Of a stretch of 64,000 nt of DNA, positions 49,598-62,600 are shown one piece after another. The translations under genes and the position numbers were made by a program. Position 1 is the stretch's first letter, and each line of letters starts with the position of its first letter. Under the pieces are notes generated by a model. That model worked only from the letters and a program-made list of their open reading frames with translations, ran no database searches and was not told the origin of the DNA. Source of the stretch: Paramacrobiotus metropolitanus (taxonomy: Eukaryota; Tardigrada; Eutardigrada; Parachela; Macrobiotidae); contig NW_026570282.1 in assembly GCF_019649055.1 (NCBI RefSeq), positions 248,001 to 312,000 of the forward strand, read 5' to 3'.

Positions 49598-52500
49598 ATG
49601 GACCTCTCCATAACATTTTTACATATTGTAACAGTAATATTTGGATTAGGTTAGCGAAAAATGTTTTTCATGGCATGTTAAAATTGCCAAAAGTAGCATT
49701 ACAGCATTGTTCCTTCTTTGTTATGTTTAATTTAGGAATTGCTACCGTACATTCATGGCGCTGTCCCGGTCCGGATTGGTATTATAGAAAGGGCACTCAA
49801 AAATGTTATCATGTTATGGGATCAACGAATACCGGTACGAATATCGGTTTTGACGGGGGATTATCTGGCAGCCAGTCATTTGACGGTGCAATTCAAACAT
49901 GCAAGCTTCGTGGTGGAAAATTACTACAACTTGAAGATTCTGAGGAACTGGTAAGGGTAATAAAGGCTGGGTATACCAGTTGGGTGAGTGTGTAAAAGGT
50001 CACTTGTTATATGTACGGTACGCAAATAACCCCCAGCCGCCACTCCAAATTTTGCGGCGGTACACTGCAGAAAACTTTTCTACGGAACATGTTTCAGCAG
50101 GAAACATTTTGATTTGTGAATAATGTATGTAATTAAAAACATAAAATTTTATTTGTACGATTACTTCGCTCGTTAGGTGTAAGCGCATGTAGCAGAGTGT
50201 ACTAACTGGGGTAAACCACTACACGCATTTCTTGATATCAAACAAACTTATTACGACTTCATAGAAATCCAGCGGATCCTAATACTATACCAAAATCAAT
50301 ATTAGTTATTTCTTGTAAACCCATCACCGATCACGATGCACAATGCATCTGATTCTTACAGGACTGGATAACAGCAAAGCTACCATCAAGTGAGCAAAAA
50401 CTTCTTGTTATTCTACTTTTAGCCGAGGAATATTTCCTATAGTTATCCTTTGCATGTATCAGGTACTACTTGGTTTTGGATTGGGTTGACCTATGAAAAT
50501 CGCACTTGGGAATGGTATGACGGTGAAACATACAAACCGTATACTCCGATACCAGGCTTGTAAGGGAATTTTTGAATTGTGGCCTGCACTTGAATTTTTG
50601 AATTATGGTCTGCACTGGTGTTGTATTGAACTTGAAGCGATATTAATGCATTGCTTTTGCATAAAGAAACGTGAAACCTCCGAGTACAAGTTATTCACCC
50701 GAAAGACAGCGCGGAACACTAAGACATGTATACAACACGACATTTCAAGGGTTCATATTTGACACGGATACCGTCAGCTATTCCAACGGTTATGTGTGCA
50801 AAGGCGACTGGAGTAAGAAATTAAATAAATTAACTAAATTTATTAAGAAAAGAAATTAACTGAATAAGAAAGAAATTAAAATTAACTAAATTAAGAAAGA
50901 AAGAAAAAAAAAGAAGTAAGAAAAATTTTAGCACTTAGTGGTAATTGTTACTTCAACATAAATTATGAATAAATACGATCCGCTTAAAAATGTTGCTCAT
51001 AGATGGCCGCCCGTGGTGCAAAACAGAAGAAGGATACGTCTATCATGACAACAAGTGCTTCAAAGCATTCCCTGATCCTTCCGGCTTTATTGGAGCTGAA
51101 GCCCAATGTTTGTAAGTCATGATCAAGACCATTGTTGCTTACGCGAATTTACAAGAGTACAATGGCATTACTATTCAGGAAGCATGAGTACTCATAAAAT
51201 GAACGAACTTTCAATGTTTGTTTGCCCTTACAGCGCAGAAGGCGGATACCTACCAGTTCCAAAGACTGCAGAAACTCGTTCGCGATTGCAATATTGGTTC
51301 CGAACATATTTTAAATCACCGCTTACCTGGCTTGGCATTCAGATTTTAAACAAAACTTCGTCGACCGCAGTCACCGACCTGTACTGGATGGATGGAACTC
51401 CAATGAAAAACACTACATCCAATCTGTGGCCAACGTATTCTGTTGAGAATTACGTCAGGTGCGTAGCAGGACGCTTAAACTGGTTCTGCCGTTCTGAGAA
51501 GCATTAGACTCACAACTTATTCTCTAACAATTAAGAAGACAACGCCTGGTTAAACTATATACTCACGTAATTTAGCGTGTTTTAATTAATGCATTTATCA
51601 TGCCGAAATAGGGATCTCCCGGATGGAGCTGATTACTGCGGTGAATACACCACCTACGACAGTCACAGTGGGGATTTTGGGGGTTGGCAGTGGGTTGCAG
51701 CCAAGGACGAGTGGTCATTCACCACAAACTGCAGCTTACCACGACCTTTCGTGTGCGAAACTCCATTGAGTAAGACAAAAAGCTTTATTATTACATTATT
51801 TGTCTTGGTATTTTGTTGAGTAGCTGCCTTTTTGGACAATACGACACAATACCTTCATTTAATAAATTCGAATTCAAAACAAATCGTTTGATAATTACAG
51901 ACAAGTGTCCGTTTGGGTGGCACCAATCTGGAGACATGTGTTATCAAATCAACCTGGATGATGAAAGTTTAAAAAACTGGGCAAACGCACAGACTACGTG
52001 CCGACAAAAGGGAGCGGAACTAGTAAAGATCACCGAGTACGAGGTTGCGCTATATATCCCATAAAAAAGCTGATTTTTGCACCAAACTTTTATGTAGCGT
52101 TTTTAAAAATCTGTACATTGCGGATTTAATTTGGAAATATGGCGTGCATGACTGGTACGACGGAACGCAGTATGAGCATTATTGGATCGGCTTAAAAGGT
52201 ACGGAGCATCTTCCAGTGCCCACGCCTCCTAGTAAACTAGTAGCACTGAAAAGTGGAATTCTTTTCTAGGCACCAGCAATGGCTACGTTTGGCCAGACGG
52301 CACCGCCCCGAACTATACACTCTGGCACAACAACCAAGCCGACCCGGCGAACGATCCCAATATGTGCGCTTATGTGTCGTTTGACCGTCACTGTACGTAA
52401 CCAGGCAAGGTCACAAACACTGCTACTGCCTGCAGCGAAGTGGCCATTCTTTATGTAGCGAACGAAACCGGAAGCTGGAAAGTAACGCAGTGCTCGCAAC

Positions 52501-55500
52501 CGCAAGGCTTCATCTGCGAAGCGCACTACACGGCTGCCATTCAGCCAGATGATGTTGTCATCAGTGAGCCGCGACACGCCCTTAAACGCTTTTATCAAGC
52601 CTGAAACTTTTCCCATATTCACAGGTGCACATATTTGCGAGCCGCCATTTGTTTCGTACCATGAAGGCTGCTTTTTAACCGTATCAGATGAGAAAACCTA
52701 TGACGAGGCTGTACAAGATTGTGCTGATAAAAAATCTCGACTAGCAGTGATCAGGAATCGTGGGGAAAATGCCTGGGTTTCCGGTAAAACCCCACTGCTG
52801 CTTTGTAGTTTTCATTTTATCAACCGTTTCTTTACATATTCCAGCGCAAACTTCAAAAGATTCGTGGATCGGCTTGCGCGTTACCGGCAGTACAGGCAGC
52901 ACATCTTCGGTTTCCAGTTTCCGGTATTCATATAGCACCGGTGACCTTGTACGTGTTTACAGTTACAGTATAATGAGTAGGGCGTACAGTACTGTATGTG
53001 AACCACTTACTGCAAAATTAGCTAGCATGTGGACGGAATATCCGAGAACGTAGCTCGATGTGAATACTCAGATTTGGCGTCGTTTTTTTTCTGCCAATAA
53101 AAATTAATTTTGTTATTCTGTGGTAACTCCAGGCGGGCGACGGGTTCTATTCCGATTTTGCGGACAGATATGATTTAACTGTAAACGACAGTTTTGACCG
53201 GTTCTGCGTGGCCATGGCCGGCGCTGAAAGCACTTTTCAATACGGATCCACCTCAAGCACTCGTCCAGGTCGTGGCAGATGGTACCACGCTAACTGTAAT
53301 CTGAAGCGCGAATATGTCTGCTGGCACGAAGGAAGTAAGCATAATGATTAGAAAATTTGTACCTATACAGCTATACTGTACAGAGTACATAATTTACTGA
53401 GCGGCAAAAACTAAAATAAATTAAATAAAAATTCTCACTCGCAGCCTTGAGATTGCAATAGTGTTGATATTTGTAGCTGCTGTTGCTGTTGCGCAAAAAA
53501 AGGCCTTAATGACTTAAGGTTTTTATTGCATTTAAGCGCCCATCGAAGCTCCGGTAGTGGAGGACGTCTCTGATCCTCAATGTGGAGCAGGATGGTTCCG
53601 AAATGGTCCACATTGCTACCGGGTAGTTTCGAATGTCGCAGCATGGCGAAGTTCGAAATCGACATGTCAGTCAATGGGTGATAATGCCGACCTGCTATGG
53701 TTTACGACTAAGGAGGAACATTCTTTCGTAACAAGTAAGCACCCAAACGATGATATCGTAATTTTCTGGATCACAGCTTTTGCTTGTTTAGAGATATAAA
53801 ACATTCTACGAGTACGGGTCGAGTAGCAGCTTAATTAATCAGCATCACTGACTGCATATTTTAGCGCGTTACCTTTAGCATAATTTGAAAGAAAGTTTTA
53901 CTACAGGGCAGCTCCAGGAATATTATTCCCATGTCCCGCATAGTTTCTGGATAAATTATTATACGGAGGCAGCCAATGCTTGGCATTTACCTTATCGCGA
54001 TAATCTGAATAAGCACTACTTACCGTTCGCGGTGAGCAACTGGGCCGAAGGTATGTTGAGAAACGCTGGCACTGATGAGCCATGATTACTATTAGTAGTG
54101 GGCATCCACAAATCTAGACTTTCTCCTGCAGGCCAACCAGCGATTGACGGCAGCTCCTTCAGTTCCTCGTCGCCACACTGTGCGCGAATCACATCAGTCT
54201 CTTCTGGCAAATGGACTTCTTCGAGATGTGGACAGTGGCACGCTTCAATCTGCAAGAAAACCATCGAAAGTTTGGTAACACCTGCTCCAACTTTCGCTGT
54301 TCCATCTGTAACTCCAGGTATAATAATACATATTGAAGGTCACAAAATTGTTAAGCCGTTGTTGCCTGTTCCTTTGCTTTTTGTCGCAGATCAACAGCTG
54401 GGATGTCCCGCTCATTATCACTCAGTAGCCGGCCGCTGCATTAAATTTAATATTATGCCGGCCGAGTGGGCTACCGCCCGTCAAGCGTGCCGCAACGAAC
54501 AAGGATATTTAGCGGACTTCAAAGATGAGAATGAATATCTTCTCTTCAAGGGATTCTCAGTTGGGAGCTGGATTGGTCTTAACAGTATTGTGGATCCGTC
54601 TGATCCACGTGTGTTTACTTGGGCAAGCGGTGCACCAGTCACATACATTCCGTGGGATGTCCAGTCTCCAAACAGCCACGGTGTTGGAGCGTCTGTTAAT
54701 GATACGAACTGTGCCGCAGTTAGCTCACAGGTCAGTATGCTGTCTGCGTTAATTAAACTGCACCGGTAACTCACGTTAGATTCACCTCTGCAGCGCCAAA
54801 GTGCTGTAAAAAAATCATTCAAATTTCGACAGGGTGTTACCATTTATCCGTGTCACGAAAGGAAGACTTTCGTGTGTGAAAAGGAAATGGTCGCAGTTAC
54901 CGGCAGCGCCACAGTTGAAATTCCCCATTCTCGCGGTTGCTTGCGATGGGGAGTGAATTTCCACGACTCCTGCTACTATTTTGGACAAGATCCAACTAGT
55001 GAGCAGTTAGGATACAAGCCATCATTGGATTTCGATAGTGCGCGAGCTTTTTGTCGCCGACACTTCGGTATAACAGCTGACCTTGTAACCCTGAACGATG
55101 GTTCCGAAGAAAGGGAGTTTATCAACAGCCATCTGGCTCGAACTGCCGAAGAGTACTGGATTGGTTTGAAAGAAGATCGCGAACCGTGGAATGCCTTCAA
55201 AAAGTGGGTGGACGGATCGGACGTGGAAGAAACAAACTGGGCTTACAACCAGCCCAGTGTGACGAGCGATGGCTTCAAAGGATGTGTAGCCATGCACGGC
55301 GCTATTGCCGAACATGGAAGCATTTTGATTGGTGACTGGTATGTCACATCGTGCACGGAGCGAAAAGTCCCATTATGTAAAGCGGATAGCGCTTATCATC
55401 CATCACATCCGACCGTTAATCCTTCCACGCCTTCGCCTGACGGATGCCCGGCGGGATGGAAAACCGTACCCGAAATCGCCACTTGCTTCAAGGTAAAATG

Positions 55501-58500
55501 AATTAAACGAATTAACAACCTTGCGCCGCTAGATGGGCTACCTCTTACAATGGTTATAAGTATCCATATTGGTTCGGTTATTACTCTAGAGCTATCGCGG
55601 AGATCAAGATCATAGTAACATTCGGAAACTCTCGTGGCAAGCAGCCGAAAATTTCTGCAAGCGATTCAAAGGCGGTCATCTGGCTTCCATAAATAATGAA
55701 GCCGAGCAGAATGTCGTTTACCGAGCAGTATTCGGTGACATGCAGTGGATTGGTTTACGACAAAACTCCAATGCTCAGAATCGATGGGAGTGGTCGGATG
55801 GGAAAGCTCTGACCACTTCCAACTGGCACCCGGGTGTCAGCCATACGAACACGTATTCGCCTAACTGTGCTTCATTTCGTAGCAGCGGTGACTGGATTCC
55901 GCAAAGCTGCCACTTGGGTAATGGATGGGTGTGCGAAGTACCAAAAGACGTCTACTATCCGGGACAGATAATCGAAGAGTACCCGACGGCTATCCCCGTT
56001 AACCGTAAGCCTAAGCGACACGGTGGTTTCTGAGCTGACACTTAAACTTTTGTAGACACGTGCGGCTCATCCACGATTGATGGTGAATGGTTTTTCGACG
56101 CCCAGTCGGAAGAGTGCGTGTACATCGCCAAAAGAACCGATGACTGGGCCAATGCGCAAACTACCTGCGAAAGTCTCGGCGCTAATCTTATAACAGTAAC
56201 CACCACAAACTATCCTTTTCTAATGCTGAAGGTTGCCCAGAGTATCACCGAAATATCGTCATCTGCCGGTCGAGACTATTGGATTGGACTAAAAATGACG
56301 GATTATGTGAACAAGGAGTACGGATGGGTTGATGGATATGCGTCGTTTTTGCGACCATGGGATGCAAACGAACCGAGCGGACGAGGCACGGAACGATGTG
56401 TGTCACAGAATTCTGTGAGTGGTAAATGGCGCGATCATAACTGCGCGCGCACTCTTCGATTTCTTTGTGCAAAGACGAACCATGCCCAACCTGTCACAAC
56501 GCCTAGTCCTGTCGGAGGCAATTGTCATACTGGATGGCTCGAACATGGTACACAAAGTACCTAGTTCGGTAACGCTCGGATATTGTATGAACCGTTCTTT
56601 TATTTCTTGTAGACCGCAACTGCTATTATTTCTCCAAAAACGAAAATAAAACTTGGGAGCAAGCTCATGAAGCCTGCGTTCAGCTTCTGCCAGGATTGAG
56701 CGATCTCGTTTCAATTCATAGCTCAATCGAAAATGATTTCCTCGTCACAAAAATCAAAGGTCACCATCGGGGCCACTGGATTGGTTTGCATGAAGTAGCC
56801 GTGGATACTTATACCCATTCGTTCGTTTGGTCTGACCAGAGCCCCGTTCGCTATAACAACTGGCATTTTTCTGAACCGCTGTACACGTATGGAGATAGGG
56901 TATGTACCAGTAACTACGACTGTGTATTCGGACTTGCCGAGTTCACCGCGATAGGTGTACGATTGTGCGATTGTGCGCAAAGTTGTACGAAAATGGGCAT
57001 TTTTAAAGCAACAAGCAGAATGGTTATTGTATTAATACTTTACGAAATTATGCCAGGATCGAGCCGTTGAATTCCGCGGTGACCATAATCGTGCTGGAAG
57101 ATGGCAAGGTTCAGAAACACAAGAATTAAGAAATTACATTTGCAAAGCTAGAAAAGGTATATACCTATTCTACGTGTGAAAAACTCGAAGTGGAACAAAT
57201 ACGATCTAGATCTTATGAAATGGATCTTCTTTGTAGACCCCAGTGCGCCGCCGCAGCAAGCTGTGGCTAGCAACTGTCGATCCGGTTATACCCAACTGGG
57301 AGAGAATGGAGCGTGCTTCTCGGTGATAGCACTGCCCGATGGACGGGACAACTGGCAAAACGCCAAAGATGCTTGCGCCACCGGTGATGGCTACGGCAAG
57401 CTGGCGACAGCGGTTGATGTTTACGACAACGCCCAAGTCCGTGTATTGCTGCACCAGGCTTATCGCATTAACAATCACAGCGGCCACGCCTGGATCGGCA
57501 TGCAGAGTCACGTGCACAATTTCGCTTGGTACAATGGATGTCCAGTGGTGTATTCCAACTTCCTGACGATGCTGCCTCCCGGTAATAACTCGAATCACTG
57601 TGTGTCCATGAACCACGACGGCAAATGGATCGTCCAGAACTGCACTGACAGCGTCCATTATGCTGTTTGTGAGCATAGAACAGGTGCGTCCTCTGATTAA
57701 ACTAGTAAAAGCTAAGGAGTATTTGTGCAACCCAGTGAACAGCAATGTGAACAATATCAGATAATCCTTTTAGAGCCATGTCCGGCGGTTTTCAATATCA
57801 CCGACAATAACATGTACTGTCCAGTCGATTTTCCAACCGAATGCAACACCATGTGCTACCGTGTTCAAACTAAATCCCATCAAAACAACCAGTCCATCCA
57901 TGTGGATACCTTCCAAAGAGCCAAACAGCAGTGCGAAAAGTTGGGTGGACGACTCGCATCCATCCGTAACGAAGAAGAACAGAAATGCTTGGAGAAATAT
58001 ATTCATCACTCCACCGATGGTATGTGGATTGGTTTGTATGAGGCGTTAGATCCATCAGGCGAGTATGTCTGGAAATGGGAAGATGAAGGTGCCGGATTCG
58101 GATTTTCATCGTACACTAACTGGGGGAACGGTAAATACATAAAATGCTTACATAACACTGCACAGTGCATAATGGTCCTTAGGTGTAATTTCTCATTCTT
58201 CCATTACTCTAGGCAAACCTTCGAACAATAGCGGTCTCATGTACACAGCAAAACGCTGTGCAGAAATTTTGCCTAATGGCACATGGAGCAATCTGGGATG
58301 CGACGATTATGATTCCAGAGGCATGATATGCGAAATCCACAAGGTGCGCTCGGAGGTCGGCCGCTTAACAACCAGCAGACCGGTTGGTGTGACGGATCCG
58401 CCCAGCGGGCCCGGCATGTCCGGCGGCTCAATTGCTGGCATCGTAATCGGTGTTTTGCTGGGAGCTGCCTTAATCGGCGCGATTGTATACGTCGTTCTGA

Positions 58501-58676
58501 CTGGAAAAAGCCAAGCGGTTGTTAGCTCAGTTCGGACTGCTGGCAGCCATGTTAGAACATTCGCTGCGCAGAAGTGGGAAGCAACCCGGTTCGGAAACCG
58601 GAATTACAACCAGTACAACAATGATGCGACTCCGGTTGTGAAGGAAGATTACGTTAATGGAGACTCTTACAGCTGA
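49598..58676 (+). CDS. Twelve-CTLD transmembrane receptor, large copy 4
   Basis: About 2,016 residues and the closest relative of copy 3. Signal peptide MDLSITFLHIVTVIFGLG. CTLD9 has EPS. CTLD10 lacks the same two inner cysteines as copy 3. CTLD5 reads WINY. TM GIVIGVLLGAALIGAIVY; tail ends YVNGDSYS. A possible poly(A) signal AATAAA is at 58835. Exons: 49598-49649, 49736-49950, 50362-50389, 50463-50559, 50667-50812, 51003-51111, 51234-51458, 51612-51769, 51901-52036, 52098-52198, 52270-52392, 52459-52563, 52625-52783, 52845-52948, 53133-53334, 53537-53734, 53907-54050, 54132-54317, 54390-54730, 54833-55492, 55590-56004, 56056-56547, 56613-56899, 57057-57156, 57237-57683, 57774-58130, 58213-58676. 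Confidence 0.88.
50813..50930. repeat. A-rich low-complexity intron segment
   Basis: Repeated AAATTAA, AACTAAATT and AAGAAAG stretches after the CTLD1 last-exon donor of large copy 4. Confidence 0.7.
56370..56378 (+). other. CTLD9 specificity motif EPS (large copy 4)
   Basis: Glu-Pro-Ser in ANEPSGRGTERC with GKWRDHNC after it; an EPN variant with Ser for Asn. Confidence 0.75.
57272..58130 (+). repeat. Near-identical tract shared with large copy 3
   Basis: Partner of 47270-48136, covering CTLD11 and most of CTLD12, with flanks much less similar. Confidence 0.85.
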
Positions 58677-59619
58677 TAAAAATTTGTCTTTTAAGCTTTT
58701 TAGCGATATGTGCATAGTATTGCATCCAAAGCTAGTAATTTATATGTAAAAATTTTTTGTTGAGAAGCGTAAAAACCGTACTCCAAAAGTACGAAAATTC
58801 GTTGTGATGATGCAGGTGGTACGGTAACAACCTTAATAAAAATACATGCCAATGGTATTGGCCTATCGGGCGCGGACAAAGAAATATAGCTTCCTCCATG
58901 GCCAGAATATAATTCTATACCAGCGCATTATTGGTTCTAAGCCAATGCTCACGTGTATTTGCGGGTTAAAATTTATGAGTAATCTGTTACAAAACCCAAT
59001 AATTTGAAAATTTGATATATAAAATCTTTTCAAATATTTAGCCCTAAAATAAATTTTTAGCTAATTAAGCTTTGGGTAACCACGTACTTAGTGTAGTACT
59101 GTAATTGCGAATTATTCTTATCGCTGTTCGCAAACATGCACTTAGGCTTTTAAAACAACCTGTGTTCCATTTATTCAAAAGATCCAGTTCGACAATGCTT
59201 CGCCGACCCTAGAACAAGCCATAATTCATCTCGTTGTCAGATATCAGACACGACGGCCTTATTATCGTCTTGTAATAACTCAGATAGCGAAATTAGTTTA
59301 AGATTTTACGGTTCTGCGCTTTGCAGTATTGTGAGCAAGTATGCGCAGACTGACATTTGTAAAAATATTTATGCAACTTATCTAATCTGTTTACTGAAGT
59401 CGCAATGGCAGCAAGCTAAACAAGCTTAACTACAATAACCTTTATAAACCTCAATACATTGTCTTTGCTTCTGTGTGAAAGGAAATTGGGGCATGGGCCT
59501 AGTTGTAACATTTTGCAGACTAGAATTTCCTTTGCGTTGAATTGCTGTTTAGTAAATATTTTTTATCGGAAACTTCCAGAATTTGGCAACGAAGCAGTAC
59601 TGCGCTTGCCGGAAAGAAC
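58677..59619. other. Intergenic between large copies 4 and 5
   Basis: 0.9 kb; 3' flank of copy 4 and promoter region of copy 5. I could not find the upstream block shared by copies 3 and 4. No coding segment seen. Confidence 0.6.
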
Positions 59620-62600
59620 ATGTCAGAAATTCGGCATGGATTACTTGCTGCAATAATACTGGGGATTTCCATAGGTAAGGTACTTCAGTACTGAAAGTTA
59701 AATTTAAGGTCCTTAATCACGAGTTATTCCAGACGTAGACAGGACACCAAATAAATGGTTTGGATTTGTTGTAAAAGTATTACTCGTATTCTAAATAGAA
59801 ACAAATCTAAACAGCATTGGAAATGACCTACCCGTAACTGACTTTTAAAAATGCGCCGGTAACGCCCACTTACCTAGTGATGTTTACCAGCGTTGCGGAG
59901 TTCGGACAACGGTTACAGTATACGTAAAGGTAGAAACAACACAATCTCGATCCCATAAACGCTTCGCAGTATCGTAATTAAAGTCGACTGTAGCAAGTAA
60001 CAAGTAGTAGTAAGTAATTTTGTAGATAAACTATTATAAATCCAAAAATGAAATAAGTGGTGTCAAAAACTTTTTACATGCGCATGGGTCATGCTTGTAC
60101 TTTACGAGATGCCTAATTCTTTATTATGTTCCAGTTCCGCAGACTTCAGATTTTCTTACAAATTGTTAGGCAGTCGGCACAGCTACAGAGGCCTGAAAAG
60201 CTTAATACTCTGCTAGTTACTTAAATGAAACATTTGTTAAAATTATGCAGGTCAGTTTGAATTTAATTACGTTCATTCGCAGGGTCTTTCACGGGAGCAT
60301 CAAGATGCCCAGGTACTTAACTAACTGATCCGGTTGTAAGGGGTGGTAAAAGGTTTTCTAAATTGTATGTCTAATATTTAGGCACGGAGTGGTTTTCACG
60401 ACCAGGAACTTCCGACTGTTACTACGTATACGTACGGTCAGTTAACGGAGCGGCCACCGGACCGTTCGCGCGACCTGTGACGTTCGAAAATGCCTTTGAA
60501 GAATGTAAAATGCGCGGAGGAAAGCTATTCGTCCCCAGTGACCGAGCTGAAATGGTAGGAATTCTGGGGAATCCATACCCATGTCTCGGTCATCTTGTGC
60601 ATTTCTTTTTTAATGTTGAAATCATATTTGGTTTACAGGATTTTGTTGGTAGCAAACTGCCTTCAGCTGCTGACTTCTACTGGATTGGGATGACCTATCA
60701 GAACGGTAGATGGCAATGGACAGACGATTCGGGAAATCCAACCATTGATTTCAACCCCAGCTTGTTTCCTAGTTTGTAAGTTTTTTGTCAGTCACTTTAG
60801 ACATGCAATGCAGAGCAAAGTAAACATGACCTTTGGACACAACGTTTAATTTTCAGAGGCGTAGATCCGCCAACTATTTTCGGTGGTGTGCCAAATGAGT
60901 ATCGCGGGACTGTCTCTCATTCGTTTGTGTCTGGAACTGCTGACTTTTTTTCGGAGCACAAGAATTCGTCACTTGGTTTCATTTGTTCGGGGACATTTAG
61001 TAAGTGTTAGATCAATAGACATCAATCACCGGCATTTGTTACTTGCGTTATTAGGTGTATTATACGCGCACATATTTATATTTCAGTTAATTTGTACTAC
61101 AGCAATAGTCTCGTTTAGGTGGTCGTCCATGGTGTAAAATTGAGGATGGGTGGATTTACGATAGCAACAAGTGCTACCTTCATGTTGCCGAAACGAACAC
61201 TTACGCTGGAGCGCAGGCCAATTGTCGGTAAGTGAAAAACTTAATTAGGAAAAAGGACTGTATAAACGTTTTGATCAGCACAATTAATCTAATGAGAAAT
61301 TTGAGTGGACAGAAAGTGTTAAAAGTTTGGTGTACGTACAGTATATCACTGGCGCATTTTTATTTGAATCTCTGTGCAATGCTGTATTATTCGAAGCGCA
61401 TTGTAAAAATGATTAGTACGATGCATATTGCATAATGCATAATATTACTCAGTATTTGCTACGCCTTATTTAGTTTACTGCACAATTTAATTTTTGTTTT
61501 CTGTTGAACTGTAACAATATTTATATCATTTACTTCTATATATAGTAGTAACTTGAATATTAACAAATTGCAGATCCAAAGGTGGCTTCGTTTCCGCTGT
61601 GAATACTGATCGCGAGGATGCAAGAATGCGCGAATGGATGCGCAATCGATTAGGAATGCGGCAAGCTTGGTTGGGTGTAACTATCCCAAGTATGAAAATT
61701 ACTAAGCTCAGCCTTGCGCCGTTAGCGTTCTTCTCTAGTAATAATTAAGACTCAAGACCTAAATTAAATATTACGAAACTAGTTGGTTTCGTAATATTTC
61801 GTCAAGACTTACTAGTATAATTCTAAAACTTGAAGTACTGACAAAATGGAACAAACTAACGCAAGTCAAAAAACAGCAATTTTGCAGACAAAACCAGTGC
61901 AGTTACAATTGATACTTTGAAATTTGACGACGGAGAGTCAATCAACAACAACATGGTTAACCACTGGAACCTCGAAAACTCCAAAAGTCTTGCCGAATAC
62001 ATAACGTATGGCGCCTTGTGATTGCTTTAAGGAAACTTTATCGTAACTTCGTAAGTTAGCCGAATACCAATTTTATGTTTATTCCAGGAGCTTGCCCAAT
62101 GACAAAACGTACTGCGGTGAAATCTATAGCTCTGAGGAGGAAGTAATTTTAATCTTTTTATTACCGGATCAACATGACTGGTCGCTGCGAGAAAACTGCG
62201 AAAGCCGATATCCGTACGCATGCGAAACTCCAAAAAGTAACCGGAATAGTGATTGTTTGTTTTTCTTGATGTTATAATTTTTATCCACACCCTTTACTGT
62301 CGCATTCAGATAAATGTCCTTATGGATGGGAGGAACTGGGCGAGGACTGTTACCAGTTCAACGATGGACCTGTTGACTGGTCGGAAGCTCGGAGGCGATG
62401 TACTGTCGAAAAAGCAGATCTCGTCTCCATCAGAAGGTCAGCTGTGTAATGTTAAGAAGTTCTATACGTAATCTATACTTTATTGCAAATATTATGATTG
62501 TACAGTTCCGAAATCCAAAACTTTCTACGACAAAACATATTGAGCCGGTTGTCAAATAACCCTAATCTCAACAACGCCGAAATGCCGTACTACTGGACTG

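Noticed and set aside
57206-57754. 182-codon minus-strand ORF
   Set aside because: Lies antisense to the CTLD11 exon of large copy 4, with a similar frame antisense to copy 3. It is a shadow of a conserved exon and has no domain.
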